Shown: positions 1 through 8,938, counted from the first letter of the stretch. The stretch: 64,000 nt of DNA from an uncultured Bacteroidales bacterium (GCA_937915765.1 CALGHE010000080.1:68932-132931); one strand, 5' to 3'. The notes: generated from the letters alone by a model not told the origin. Numbers and translations: made by a program.

Positions 1-888
1 ACTCCGCTCGGACTGAAAGCGATGGAGAGCCTTCAGGATTTGAACAAAGAGAAGGAAACTGCGTCTAACGCTCAGATTATGTTCCTTGCTCTGAACACTT
101 CCGGGCTGACTATTATTCCTATAACAATTATGGCTCAAAGGGCTATTATGGGTTCTGCCAATCCGACAGATATATTCATTCCTCTGCTTCTATCTACTTA
201 TTGCTCTACAATTACAGCTATAATTTTTGTCGGAATAAAACAGAAATTAAATCTTTTGAACAAAACGGTTATTGGTTGGCTGACAGGAATCACAGTGGTT
301 ATTGCATTGATAGTCTGCGGATTTGGCTCTTTGGAACAAGAAAAAATGGCGCAAGTTTCAAAAATTGTGAGCAATTGCCTATTGTTTTCTATAATTGTTA
401 TATTTATCTTAGGGGCGTTATATAAAAAAGTGAATGTTTATGATGCGTTCATTGAAGGTGCAAAAAACGGCTTCGACACGTCTGTCAAGGTGATGCCTTA
501 CCTTGTCGGTATGCTTGTCGGTATTGGGGTTTTCCGCGCGTCGGGAGCTATGGACTTTATTGTTGACGGGCTGAGGTTTGTCTTTGATTTTGTGCTTCCG
601 GACACAACCTTTGTTGATGCTTTGCCAACTGCCTTCATGAAGCCTCTGAGCGGAAGTGGAGCCAAGGCGATGATGTTGGACACTATGGCTCAATACGGGG
701 CGGATTCGTTTGTGGGCAGACTTAGCTGTATGTTCCAAGGCGCGGCAGACACTACGTTCTATATCATTGCGCTATATTTCGGCTCTGTCGGAATTAAACG
801 TACGAGATATGCCGTTACAGCGGGGCTTGTGGCAGACCTGGGAGGCGTTATAGCTGCGATTATGGTGGCATATTTGTTTTTTGCGTGA
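1..888 (+). CDS. Nucleoside-recognition / spore maturation SpmA-SpmB-type membrane protein (5' end cut off)
   Basis: The reading frame is open from base 1 (TPLGLKAMESLQ...), so the first ATG at 22 is probably internal and the N-terminus lies outside the window. The visible part has several hydrophobic segments. Its second half, from about residue 140 of the visible part, resembles SpmB (FDTSVKVMPYLVGMLVGIGV, then LSGSGAKAMM and a GAADTTFYIIALYFG segment). The front resembles the end of SpmA (TPLGLKAM, NTSGLTIIP). Bacteroidetes carry a fused SpmA-SpmB protein of about 400 residues with two Gate (nucleoside-recognition) domains. They do not sporulate, so a transport role is usually assumed, with unknown substrate. 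Family call is good; function is not known. Confidence 0.8.
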   Translation, partial: TPLGLKAMESLQDLNKEKETASNAQIMFLALNTSGLTIIPITIMAQRAIMGSANPTDIFIPLLLSTYCSTITAIIFVGIKQKLNLLNKTVIGWLTGITVVIALIVCGFGSLEQEKMAQVSKIVSNCLLFSIIVIFILGALYKKVNVYDAFIEGAKNGFDTSVKVMPYLVGMLVGIGVFRASGAMDFIVDGLRFVFDFVLPDTTFVDALPTAFMKPLSGSGAKAMMLDTMAQYGADSFVGRLSCMFQGAADTTFYIIALYFGSVGIKRTRYAVTAGLVADLGGVIAAIMVAYLFFA

Positions 889-943
889 TTTATACTAAAC
901 GAGGGCTTTGCTCTCTATGTTAAAAATTTAAAATTATTGGCTT

Positions 944-1372
944 ATGGCAATATCGTACATGGCCGAAGAGGTCAAAATGCCTAAAATTTCAAAGCGTGAA
1001 ATTTCGGCATGGATTAAGAAAATAGCTGAAATGAAAGGGTTTCAGGTTGGAGATATTTCTTATGTGTTTTGTTCAGATGAATATATTCTGAATGTCAACA
1101 AGGAGTATCTTCAGCATGATTATTATACTGATATAATCACCTTTGACTATACTGAAGGTAACGTTATTTCGGGCGATCTCATAATCAGCCTGGAGACTAT
1201 AGAGAGCAATGCGGAGCAGTTTGGGGTGACTTATGAGTCGGAACTGAACCGTGTGATTATACACGGAATATTGCATCTCTGCGGAATTGACGACAAGGGT
1301 CCTGGAGAGAGAGAGATTATGGAGGCTAATGAAAACGAAGCTTTGCAGGTTTTGGCTGATATGCAAGATTAA
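944..1372 (+). CDS. ybeY: Endoribonuclease YbeY (rRNA maturation factor)
   Basis: YbeY is a metal-dependent single-strand endoribonuclease involved in 16S rRNA 3'-end maturation and ribosome quality control in the cytoplasm. The 142-residue length fits the family. The signature near residues 105-120 reads HGILHLCGIDDKGPGE: the first two histidines of the H-x3-H-x5-H metal site are present. The third position is Asp, as I recall for other Bacteroidetes homologues, so this is probably a clade variant and not damage. The start at 944 is the first ATG; another at 959 cannot be excluded. It follows the SpmA/SpmB-like gene by 55 bp on the same strand. Confidence 0.92.
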   Translation: MAISYMAEEVKMPKISKREISAWIKKIAEMKGFQVGDISYVFCSDEYILNVNKEYLQHDYYTDIITFDYTEGNVISGDLIISLETIESNAEQFGVTYESELNRVIIHGILHLCGIDDKGPGEREIMEANENEALQVLADMQD

Positions 1373-1385
1373 TTTGATTAAAGAC

Positions 1386-2792
1386 ATGATGGTTGGATTT
1401 TCTTTCAGACAACGTTTTTTGTATATCTCTGTGCTTGTCGTTATGGCTTTTGGGGCTTTTGACGCAAGGGCGGAGAAAACGGTTGTGTCTGGTGTTGCGA
1501 AAAGTTATGCCGGCAAGGAGCTCTCCCTTAAGTGTTATTCTGACCAGATTGTCTATACGGAGAGATTGTTGGCAAACTCAGTTGTCGATGAATTGGGCAA
1601 TTTTACTTTTGTGGTCGATGTGGATTCGCCTGTGCAGGCTTTCGTGCCGATGGATGTGTGCCGAGGTTTTATATATCTTGAGCCGGGTGAGACTTATAAG
1701 ATTTCATTGCCTGAATATGAAGAGAGAACTTTGCCGCAAAAACTTGACCCTTATTTTCAGCCTAAGGACTTCTTGCTGTCAATTGAGGGTTTGAAAAAGG
1801 GCGACTTTAACTTTCAGATGATGGAGTTCGATGATGCTTTTGACTATTTCAGCATGAAGCATCTTGTGTACGGGGCTAAAAAGGATTCTGTGCTGGCTTC
1901 AATTGAAAATATGCAGAATATTTTTCCAGACTTGACGAAGCCTTATCAGCGGGAGTTTATGGACTACAGGTTCCTGCTCTTAGAAAATCTTTCTGATATG
2001 TCGAAAGATAGCGTCTTGCTGCATTTTAACAAGATTGGGACGAATGTTTATAATTCTGCTTTTTGGGACGCTTTTAATAATATTTTGAATGAGTTTATTG
2101 CTCAGACTGGAGGCTCTGAGGAGTTTTATATATTCAAGAAGATTGTGGAGGAGGAGAATGCGAAGATTCTTTTTGCAATGCTGCAAAACAGGTATGGAGT
2201 GTCTGATGTGAATCTTATGGAGTTGATGGCGATCAAGATTGTTGCGGACCTTGCTAATAATCCGATTTTCAATAAGGAGAATGTGTTTAATCTTCTGCAC
2301 AATATGTACGGACTGCTGTCGAGCGAGGAGAACAGGAAACTGCTTATTGCGGTCGAAACGTTAGTCAGCTCTAATTTTATAGGAACGTACGCTTCTGATT
2401 TCGAGGCTTTTGACCATGAGGGAAAAGCAAGAAAATTGTCTGACCTGAAAGGAAAGTATGTATATATTAACGCGTGCAATTCTAAGGTGGACAAGACTTT
2501 GAAGGATCTTAATGTGCTTATGAGATTTCATGATGCGTATAAGGATAATCTTGTGATTGTGAATCTGTTTTTGTATGATGAGGTTGAGGATCTGGCTCAT
2601 TATCCTGCACATTTTAAGGCGAAGATGAAGTTTTGGCAGATGCCTAATCCTGATGCGTTCCGAAAGATTTATGGAGCTGTAAACGTTCCGTCTTATTTTC
2701 TTATCGACCCTGAGGGTAAGTTTTTGATGAATGGAGCTGAACCTAATGACGAGCTTAGGATTCTTTTACAGCGTATTTTGCTAAAACAGTAG
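1386..2792 (+). CDS. Exported thioredoxin-fold protein lacking CXXC (TlpA/DUF4369-like)
   Basis: A 468-residue protein. The start is placed at ATG 1386, 13 bp after ybeY stops, because it is directly followed by a signal peptide (hydrophobic YISVLVVMAFGAFDARA). Residues about 30-110 form a beta-rich domain like the DUF4369 N-terminus of Bacteroidetes periplasmic TlpA-type proteins. The C-terminal 130 residues have the thioredoxin-fold pattern (DLKGKYVYI..., VPSYFLIDPEGKFL with the cis-Pro context). The active-site position reads NACNSKVD instead of CxxC, so a thiol redox role is unlikely as seen. The last 12 bp overlap the convergent PorP/SprF gene. Function unknown. Confidence 0.7.
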   Translation: MMVGFSFRQRFLYISVLVVMAFGAFDARAEKTVVSGVAKSYAGKELSLKCYSDQIVYTERLLANSVVDELGNFTFVVDVDSPVQAFVPMDVCRGFIYLEPGETYKISLPEYEERTLPQKLDPYFQPKDFLLSIEGLKKGDFNFQMMEFDDAFDYFSMKHLVYGAKKDSVLASIENMQNIFPDLTKPYQREFMDYRFLLLENLSDMSKDSVLLHFNKIGTNVYNSAFWDAFNNILNEFIAQTGGSEEFYIFKKIVEEENAKILFAMLQNRYGVSDVNLMELMAIKIVADLANNPIFNKENVFNLLHNMYGLLSSEENRKLLIAVETLVSSNFIGTYASDFEAFDHEGKARKLSDLKGKYVYINACNSKVDKTLKDLNVLMRFHDAYKDNLVIVNLFLYDEVEDLAHYPAHFKAKMKFWQMPNPDAFRKIYGAVNVPSYFLIDPEGKFLMNGAEPNDELRILLQRILLKQ

Positions 2793-3689
2793 TCTGTCGT
2801 TGTCCCAGCTGGCTGGCGGCTCGTTTTTTACTGGTTGCCTGAATCCGAATATGAATTCGAAGGTTGAGGCTGTGTGCGACTTCCTTAGCGCGTTAGCGGC
2901 GTGTTCGTATGCTGCGCCTACGTACAAGTGACGGCTAAAGTTCACTTTTATATGAAATCCGATGTTTTTCTCCGCTCTGTAAGATAGTCCTGCAAATAGT
3001 TTTTCGTCTGACCCAAGTGTTGCGCTTATATCGGGTGCGTAGCCGGTAAATCGTTCTGTCTGCACGTTCCCTTCTATGTTCAGGGTGAGTTTTTTTGTGA
3101 GTTGCGCTTTATATCCTGAAGTTATATATCCGTGCGGTTTTGGAGTGTAAAAGTTCGATTTGAACTTGTTCAGGTTTGACACTGTTGCGCCAAAATAAAA
3201 GTTGTCGAGGCACAAGTAAAGTCCGGCTCTGAATGACAAGAAGCGGCAGTCTGGCGTTTGGCTCAGTGCGGATAAGTCGTGAACCTCCTCGTCAGACAAG
3301 TCTGAAATGTCCCATTTCATCGAGTTAAAAGAACTCCCGATGCCAAATGCAAGCAGGTTATTTCTTAAGCTGATGCCGTAAGAGAATATAAGTTCTGCCA
3401 TGCTGTTTGTCTTTATGCCGCATTTCTCTTGATTTGCAATGGCTCCGATTGCAAGTCCTCCGGATCTTATTTTGTAATGTCCTGAAAACAGAGTGTTTTG
3501 CGGATTGCCTTCCATGCCTCTCCATTGGTTGCAGTGCAGCAAAGTCAGATTCACTTCCTCCTTGGTTGCGCTGTATGCAACTTGCCGCAATTGAGGAACG
3601 AAAAGGTGCATTATTGTGTGAAATTCTTGCTGCGCTTTTGTGGCCGGGACAAGGCTGAGCAGCAGTGCAGATATAAAGAACCTCTTCAT
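2781..3689 (-). CDS. PorP/SprF family type IX secretion outer-membrane protein
   Basis: A 302-residue protein with a signal peptide (MKRFFISALLLSLVPATKA) and a beta-barrel-like alternating pattern. It shows typical PorP/SprF features: an N-terminal QQEFHTIMHLF region, then ALLHCNQWRGMEG-like and SGGLAIGAIA segments, and a barrel end in FEFIFGFRQP. PorP/SprF proteins work with T9SS in export or surface attachment of proteins carrying type B C-terminal domains. The gene starts 1 bp after the stop of the type-B-CTD gene upstream (3691-6135), the usual adhesin-partner pairing, so the two are almost certainly co-transcribed. Its 3' end overlaps the plus-strand gene ending at 2792. Confidence 0.82.
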   Translation of the reverse strand: MKRFFISALLLSLVPATKAQQEFHTIMHLFVPQLRQVAYSATKEEVNLTLLHCNQWRGMEGNPQNTLFSGHYKIRSGGLAIGAIANQEKCGIKTNSMAELIFSYGISLRNNLLAFGIGSSFNSMKWDISDLSDEEVHDLSALSQTPDCRFLSFRAGLYLCLDNFYFGATVSNLNKFKSNFYTPKPHGYITSGYKAQLTKKLTLNIEGNVQTERFTGYAPDISATLGSDEKLFAGLSYRAEKNIGFHIKVNFSRHLYVGAAYEHAANALRKSHTASTFEFIFGFRQPVKNEPPASWDNDRLLF

Positions 3690-3690
3690 G

Positions 3691-6135
3691 TTAGTAAAAT
3701 ATTTCGATGAAACCGCTCTTTTTTATATTTTCTTCACCGTAAAAAATATAAAAATAGGTTGAAGGCGGCAGTTTTCTGCCACTCTCAAATCTGTTATTGC
3801 TCATATTGACACCGTTCCATGTGTTTGCATAATTCTTTTGACGGAAAACAACGCTTCCCCATTTATTGAAAACAATCAGTTCATTTTCGGGATAGCTGTC
3901 AATATCATTAATTTCAAAAAAATCGTTTATTCCGTCGGAGTTTGGTGTTATTATTTTTTTCTGATAGGTGTCGTCAAAATCATAAGAAGGCTCATGTCTC
4001 TCTTTAGTTATAAGAATGGAAAACTTGCAAGTTTTGACAATATTGTCGGCATTGTCTTTTATGTGGTATGTAAAATTGTACAGTCCGGGATTAAAAGTTT
4101 GATCTATGGAGTTTAGGTCTCCTTGCACATAGTACGTGCCGCAGTCTTTTGAGATAAGGATCTCTTCCATGTAGAGCGTTGTGTCTTGCTGTCCGTCCTT
4201 CAGTTCCATAGATTTGTCTGTCGGGCAATTTAGAAAATGCACGTCAGTCGTGTCCTTAGCGGTGGCAGTGATTGCGCAAGAGTCGCTGCTTTCTTTGCAG
4301 TCATCTTCTGCAACGAACAGAAAAGTTGCCTTGTCACCGTCAGATAGTGTTGCTCCGTTCGGCTGTATGCGAGTGAACGTGCCATTCGTGGCGATTGGTG
4401 GGTTGGGCGAAAAATAGGCTTCGCAAGCGCCGTCTTCAATGTATATCGTGGTGTCTTTAGGACAGATGATTTTAGGAGGTTCGGCAGTTTTAACCACATT
4501 TAGGTAATATGAGCAACTATCCATTTTAATCTTTTGAGAATCTGTAAGATAGAAAGTCAGAAGATGTTTTCCAACTTTATAATAAGCGGGAATGGAGTGT
4601 TTTGTCTCTATCGAGTAGTATCCGCAAATATCATCGAAGCCCGGTTGTGGCGGAGCAAAGTAGAAAGAGTCTCTTCCGCACTTTACATAGACTGTTGTGT
4701 CTTTCGGACAATTTGCGAAAATAGATTTGACAGAGTCGGTTTTAAATTTTATAGACAATTCAAATTCGTTTCTTTCTCCGCATTCAGAAAATGTAGTTAA
4801 TTTAGTTTTGTAAATTGAATCTGGTTTAGGACAGCTGAATGTCTCGTTCTCAATCTGTACAGAGAGCAAATGTTTATTGTCAGACACGAAGTCTGTGGCA
4901 TTCAGACATATTTGAGGAGATTGAATGCAGATTGTTGAATCTGTCATAATTTGAGGGAGCGAGTCTTTTTTCATGGTGAATTTAATTGTCTGATATTCAT
5001 TCATGTACAACTCAGTTTTGTAGTTTGCCATTTTAAAAACAGGGAAAACGGAAAGCTGATAATCTCCAGGAAGCAGGTTCTCTATTATAGTTGTTTTCTC
5101 GGAGCCTGAATATACGCATCTCCAGCTTGAATTTTCGATGGAATCGCACTTTTCTGCAGAATTGACTTCGTATTCTGTTCCGTTTTTCGGGAGGGCGACA
5201 GGTCCTTTGTCTGTAGATATAAACACAGCGAAAGAGTCGGCAGAAGGAAATGCTTCCCAATTTACGGAGAGTTTGCAGTCATCGTAAATATTAGTGATGT
5301 CATATACTAACGGCACAAACTCTATGGCAGTGGCGAGACTATCTCTGGAGAGCAGGGGAACGGGCAGAACATTCCGTTCCTTAACCCACTCTTTCGTAAG
5401 ATGGTTGTACCATCCGTAAACTTTGTACAAAACATTGTCTTTTGCAGAATTTGCGGGGAAAAACTTAGAATCTTTGTCAAATAGAGAGCCATTTGGCAAA
5501 GTGTAGCCGTAAGTGCCTGATTTGGTGATAGTGTCGCCGTAAAAAAGAGCGTCGGAAGGTATGCTTGCGGCAGAAATATCGGAAGCCTTCAGGCAGAAAA
5601 CCGCAATGCCGTCAGCATCGCCTCCGTTACCAAGAAATCCGAAGTTTTTAGCTCTTCGGCTACCAATGCCGCCGTCGCCAAGCATGCTGAGGCAGTCGAA
5701 TTGCTTGACCCAGTTGAGGTCAGAAATATCCTCGCTGCCAGGTCCGTTCAGCACACTGTTTATTCCGCCTACATAGAGAGTTTCGCCACGATTAATAGAA
5801 CCCGAATTAATCTCCATGGCGTATGTGCAAGTCAGTCCGGACACCCAGCCGTTTGTTTTTAAAGCGTTTCCGTTATTGCAAGTGATGATTGTGTGTGGCG
5901 TTTCGGTAAAGTCGATGCTGTCCAGCGCCATCAGCTGGATATATTCAAAATTGCCGTCGCTGCCTTTGGCATTTGGCAGGTAAGCGCTTATAAGTAACTG
6001 AGCCTTAGCGTCTGTAGAGATTAAAAACAGAGCCAAAACATTAGTTAAGATAAACAGACCGAATCGTACCAGCCGTGACAATATGGCAAAGTCCGCCGCA
6101 AACGCCTTTGCCTTGCTAAAACAAACAATATTCAT
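3691..6135 (-). CDS. Large secreted protein with gliding-motility-associated type B T9SS C-terminal domain
   Basis: About 814 residues. The ATG at 6135 is preferred over an upstream in-frame ATG at 6204 for two reasons: a TATCTTTG -7 element lies between them, and a signal peptide ending TDAKAQ follows soon after. The N-terminal 200 residues resemble a lamin-tail-like beta domain (LLISAYLPNAKGSDGNFEYIQ). The middle has repeated HYR-like units recurring as a CPKDTTVYV / CPKDTTIYI / CPTDKSMEL motif. The C-terminal 95 residues are a CHU_C type B sorting domain (ITPNSDGINDFFEI, IVFNKWGSVVF). It is probably exported by T9SS and surface-attached as an adhesin-like protein, with the adjacent PorP/SprF as partner. 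The exact ligand is unknown. Confidence 0.8.
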   Translation of the reverse strand: MNIVCFSKAKAFAADFAILSRLVRFGLFILTNVLALFLISTDAKAQLLISAYLPNAKGSDGNFEYIQLMALDSIDFTETPHTIITCNNGNALKTNGWVSGLTCTYAMEINSGSINRGETLYVGGINSVLNGPGSEDISDLNWVKQFDCLSMLGDGGIGSRRAKNFGFLGNGGDADGIAVFCLKASDISAASIPSDALFYGDTITKSGTYGYTLPNGSLFDKDSKFFPANSAKDNVLYKVYGWYNHLTKEWVKERNVLPVPLLSRDSLATAIEFVPLVYDITNIYDDCKLSVNWEAFPSADSFAVFISTDKGPVALPKNGTEYEVNSAEKCDSIENSSWRCVYSGSEKTTIIENLLPGDYQLSVFPVFKMANYKTELYMNEYQTIKFTMKKDSLPQIMTDSTICIQSPQICLNATDFVSDNKHLLSVQIENETFSCPKPDSIYKTKLTTFSECGERNEFELSIKFKTDSVKSIFANCPKDTTVYVKCGRDSFYFAPPQPGFDDICGYYSIETKHSIPAYYKVGKHLLTFYLTDSQKIKMDSCSYYLNVVKTAEPPKIICPKDTTIYIEDGACEAYFSPNPPIATNGTFTRIQPNGATLSDGDKATFLFVAEDDCKESSDSCAITATAKDTTDVHFLNCPTDKSMELKDGQQDTTLYMEEILISKDCGTYYVQGDLNSIDQTFNPGLYNFTYHIKDNADNIVKTCKFSILITKERHEPSYDFDDTYQKKIITPNSDGINDFFEINDIDSYPENELIVFNKWGSVVFRQKNYANTWNGVNMSNNRFESGRKLPPSTYFYIFYGEENIKKSGFIEIFY

Positions 6136-6162
6136 CTGAAAACGTAAAATTAAAAAACGCAG

Positions 6163-6170
6163 CAAAGATA
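6163..6170 (-). promoter_or_regulatory. -7 element TATCTTTG for the type-B-CTD/PorP operon
   Basis: Read on the minus strand this is TATCTTTG, matching the Bacteroidetes TAnnTTTG -7 box. It lies 28 bp upstream of the ATG at 6135 and inside the alternative N-terminal extension, which argues for the shorter start. No clear TTG -33 element at ideal spacing. Confidence 0.5.
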
Positions 6171-6289
6171 AAGCAATCTTGCATATAAAAAATATGGTCT
6201 GCAAAAAAGATGTACGAGGTCTATTTTTTTAAGATTTTTTAAGAAAGAAAACACTTATGAGTGAGAAATCAAGATAAAATTGTAAAAAT

Positions 6290-6322
6290 AATTTTTTTAG
6301 TTGGATTAAAATTGTAACTTCG
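6290..6322 (+). promoter_or_regulatory. Possible promoter with variant -7 TAACTTCG
   Basis: TTG at 6290, 22 nt, then TAACTTCG at 6315-6322, about 90 bp upstream of the first paralogue. The -7 box differs from TAnnTTTG at one base. A similar TAATTTCGCAT occurs upstream of the MABP-like lipoprotein (8996) and TAACTTCG upstream of the Ter leader (57821). Confidence 0.4.
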
Positions 6323-6372
6323 CATTACAGATTTTAAATGTGAGGGTTTAGCCTGCTTTTTATGTCTGTTAG

Positions 6373-6541
6373 ATTAAGTTTAATGCTGACTTATATAATA
6401 GGGTAAATATTTTATGAGATTATTTTTTTCAACAATTCTGACGCTATTCGTCAGTGTTACTTCTTTTGCAGTGACTACAATTAACGTCCATGTCACCGAC
6501 AAGGATGGGAATCCTGTGCCTAATGCGAAGGTTGAGGTGAA
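6373..6541 (+). repeat. 5' duplicated block, copy A
   Basis: About 169 bp covering the leader from ATTAAGTTTAATGCTGAC and the first 40 or so codons of paralogue 1. It recurs at 7737-7905 with about five differences counted by eye; similarity then drops sharply. Confidence 0.85.
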
Positions 6542-7676
6542 GGGTGTTAATGCATGGGAAGAGGAGGATTTTCTTGAAACTATAGGGGAGGATTTTCATA
6601 AATGTTTCGAGGAAAAGGGTTATGTATTCGATACATTAGAAGACTTCTTTCTTGTACCACTCTCTCCTGATTTTGAGAGTGTTAAATCTGATGAAGTTGC
6701 TGAAGTTACAGTAAAAAAGGAGGTGCTCAACAAGCTTGAGACATGCGGGTATTTTGAAGATTTAGATACTTGGGAGGAGCAGATGCGTAAATATGAGGGC
6801 AGATTCAAGTCGGAATATATAACAACAGTCAGAACAGATGCAAGTGGGTATGCACGCGTTGAGGTTGACGGATATGAGGAATATCGCGTGGCAGTGTCAA
6901 ATTCTGTACGTTTTTTTAAGGACGGGGCGGAAAATGTGAAGATGTCTGTTGTGACAGAGGCTGACGTTGTCAGAATGATTTTTGGAGAGTTTTTTGAAAG
7001 GTGTGTATTAATAGATGGAAGCGACTGGACACTTTATGTGGTGAAATCCAATCCTTATTTTGACATACGTAAGTCATTCCCCTACAATGACAGTTTGCTT
7101 CGACCGGAAGATATACTTAAATATTATCCGGAGATTCATGATATAAGAGTTTTGAGTAAAGATGCGTACTCAGAACATTTTTTGAATCGATGGGCATGGA
7201 CTTCTTGGGGTACAATTCCAGCCAAGGACAGATCTTTTTCTTTGTATCTGGAGCAGGGGGAGTATCAGTTTATTCTGTCTTCTGACGACGGCAGCATTGT
7301 TGTTGATGATGTTGACACAAGAACAGTGAGGTCTAATTATAGTGCAAAAACCGATTGGAGAAAGGACTCGGCAGGACGGTGGCTGCTTTATTTCTTTGTT
7401 GATATGAATTATGACTACAAAACCAAAACGCCACCAGACAACATTCAGATACCTACTGTCATAACCCCATACACTCAGGACGGTTTGAACGATGACTTTT
7501 TGCCGGGCTACGAGGTGGAAATCTTCGATTATTACGGCAATTTTGTAAGTTCGTCGGCTAACGGCTGGGACGGCCGCAAAGGCTCTGACTTAGCCCCTCC
7601 GGGCATCTACTTCTACAAAGTCAAGCTGAAGGACGGCAGAAAACGCAAAGGAACGGTTGAGGTGATAAAAATGTAA
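6414..7676 (+). CDS. T9SS type-B-CTD surface protein, paralogue 1
   Basis: 420 residues. Signal peptide MRLFFSTILTLFVSVTSFA, then a carboxypeptidase-regulatory-like segment (TTINVHVTDKDGNPVPNAKV) up to about residue 45. A central region of about 300 residues is divergent from the paralogues but keeps landmarks: DLETWEEQM, GRFKSEY, DGYEEYRVAVSN, VVKSNPYFDIRK, DILKYYPEIHDIR, LEQGEYQFI. The last 80 residues are a type B sorting domain (PTVITPYTQDGLNDDF, VEIFDYYGNFV). It is one of three paralogues in tandem at 6414, 7778 and 10113. I infer T9SS export and display on the cell surface. The function of the middle domain is unknown. Confidence 0.8.
   Translation: MRLFFSTILTLFVSVTSFAVTTINVHVTDKDGNPVPNAKVEVKGVNAWEEEDFLETIGEDFHKCFEEKGYVFDTLEDFFLVPLSPDFESVKSDEVAEVTVKKEVLNKLETCGYFEDLDTWEEQMRKYEGRFKSEYITTVRTDASGYARVEVDGYEEYRVAVSNSVRFFKDGAENVKMSVVTEADVVRMIFGEFFERCVLIDGSDWTLYVVKSNPYFDIRKSFPYNDSLLRPEDILKYYPEIHDIRVLSKDAYSEHFLNRWAWTSWGTIPAKDRSFSLYLEQGEYQFILSSDDGSIVVDDVDTRTVRSNYSAKTDWRKDSAGRWLLYFFVDMNYDYKTKTPPDNIQIPTVITPYTQDGLNDDFLPGYEVEIFDYYGNFVSSSANGWDGRKGSDLAPPGIYFYKVKLKDGRKRKGTVEVIKM
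7437..7676 (+). repeat. 3' homogenised CTD block, copy 1 of 3
   Basis: 240 bp encoding the type B C-terminal domain and stop codon. It differs from 8699-8938 at about four positions and is nearly identical to 11115-11354, while the preceding central regions are only distantly similar. Confidence 0.9.
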
Positions 7677-7701
7677 ATGGAAAATATTTTCGTCAAAATT
7701 T

Positions 7702-7732
7702 TTGTTTCTTATCAAAAAATGGGATATATTTG
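7702..7732 (+). promoter_or_regulatory. Promoter of paralogue 2 (TTG-N20-TATATTTG)
   Basis: TTG at 7702-7704 and TATATTTG at 7725-7732 with a 20-nt spacer, a near-ideal Bacteroidetes sigma-ABfr promoter. The predicted transcript start (about 7738) coincides with the beginning of the duplicated 5' block at 7737, so copies 1 and 2 share the leader but not the promoter. Confidence 0.75.
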
Positions 7733-7736
7733 TAAT

Positions 7737-7905
7737 ATTAAGTTTAATGCTGACTTATATAATAGGGTAAACATTTTATGAGATTATTTTTTTCAACAAT
7801 TCTGACGCTATTCGTCAGTGTCACTTCTTTTGCAGTGACTACAATTAACGTCCATGTCACCGACAAGAACGGGAATCCTGTGCCTAATGCGAAGGTGGAG
7901 GTGAG
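7737..7905 (+). repeat. 5' duplicated block, copy B
   Basis: Second copy of the leader plus signal-peptide block at 6373-6541, offset by 1364 bp, with about five substitutions. Confidence 0.85.
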
Positions 7906-8938
7906 TGGCGTTGTGCTTTTGTCTGAAGAAGAGTTTTTGAGGCAAATTGGACTAGAGAATTGCGTGGAGTGTGTTAAGAAAAACCAAAAAGAATTAGAGC
8001 ATGTATTGAAATATGACAAAATCGGGAATTGGCAAGACTGCGGATATGATAATTATGAAGTATGGCGTATGGGCATATCTGAGAGAGCTGGTCGTTACGA
8101 ATATGACTATTTAGGGTCTTATATGACTGATGAAAATGGTTTTGCAAGAGTAGAGGCTGACGGATTTGAAGAATATCGCATTTCTGTTAATGGTGCGACA
8201 AGATATTTTATAGATGGTTTGAAAAATGTAAAAATGTCGGTGAAATCGGGAGAACAGCGATTGCAATTTTCAATATCAGATATATTTGGATTGATTGATA
8301 GTGTCAATATTGTCTATGTGGTTAAGAAAAATCCGTATCTTGACATAAGGAAGAAACTGCCAGAAAATAAAGGTCTTCTTAAATTTGAAGATGTTTTGAA
8401 ATATTATCCGGAGGTGCAAAGTGTAAGATACTTTAAAAGAGAGGCTGTTGAATGCATTGCTTTTCTTTATTCCACAATGGACGTTTCAGCCAGATATTAT
8501 GTAGAGCGTAATTTGTTTTTTTATCTTGAATATGGAGAATATCAGTTAATTGTCGGTAGAGAAAATGGTGAGATCTATATTTCAGATTTTATTATCGGTT
8601 ATGATGACGCTGTATGGATATGGATTGCAAATGGAGTACCATGGGAGAATTTTTTGGATTTGAGTTGGAGTCCAGATTATAAAACACTTCCACCACCGGA
8701 CAACATTCAAATCCCTACCGTCATAACCCCATACACTCAGGATGGTTTGAACGATGACTTTTTGCCGGGCTACGAGGTGGAAATCTTCGATTATTACGGC
8801 AATTTTGTAAGTTCGTCGGCTAACGGCTGGGACGGCCGCAAAGGCTCTGACTTAGCCCCTCCGGGCATCTACTTCTACAAAGTCAAGCTGAAGGACGGCA
8901 GAAAACGCAAAGGAACGGTTGAGGTGATAAAAATGTAA
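7778..8938 (+). CDS. T9SS type-B-CTD surface protein, paralogue 2
   Basis: 386 residues, same architecture as the gene ending at 7676: identical signal peptide, the NVHVTDKNGNPVPNAKVEV segment, a divergent middle, and an identical 80-residue type B sorting domain. The middle keeps ADGFEEYRISVNG, VVKKNPYLDIRKKLP and LKYYPEV, so it is homologous but clearly drifted and about 34 residues shorter than copy 1. The 5' and 3' ends are almost identical in DNA to the neighbours, pointing to recent duplication or gene conversion. Own promoter at 7702-7732. Probably exported by T9SS; function unknown. Confidence 0.8.
   Translation: MRLFFSTILTLFVSVTSFAVTTINVHVTDKNGNPVPNAKVEVSGVVLLSEEEFLRQIGLENCVECVKKNQKELEHVLKYDKIGNWQDCGYDNYEVWRMGISERAGRYEYDYLGSYMTDENGFARVEADGFEEYRISVNGATRYFIDGLKNVKMSVKSGEQRLQFSISDIFGLIDSVNIVYVVKKNPYLDIRKKLPENKGLLKFEDVLKYYPEVQSVRYFKREAVECIAFLYSTMDVSARYYVERNLFFYLEYGEYQLIVGRENGEIYISDFIIGYDDAVWIWIANGVPWENFLDLSWSPDYKTLPPPDNIQIPTVITPYTQDGLNDDFLPGYEVEIFDYYGNFVSSSANGWDGRKGSDLAPPGIYFYKVKLKDGRKRKGTVEVIKM
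8699..8938 (+). repeat. 3' homogenised CTD block, copy 2 of 3
   Basis: 240 bp; about four differences from 7437-7676 and about four from 11115-11354. It encodes the same amino acids at nearly every position. Confidence 0.9.

Noticed and set aside
1271..1306. YbeY third metal His replaced by Asp taken as inactivation
   Set aside because: The HGxLHLCGxxDK pattern is, to my knowledge, normal for Bacteroidetes YbeY proteins, so the gene is treated as functional.
6136..6204. N-terminal extension of the 814-residue type-B-CTD protein
   Set aside because: A TATCTTTG -7 element lies within it, so transcripts would start downstream of the ATG at 6204.
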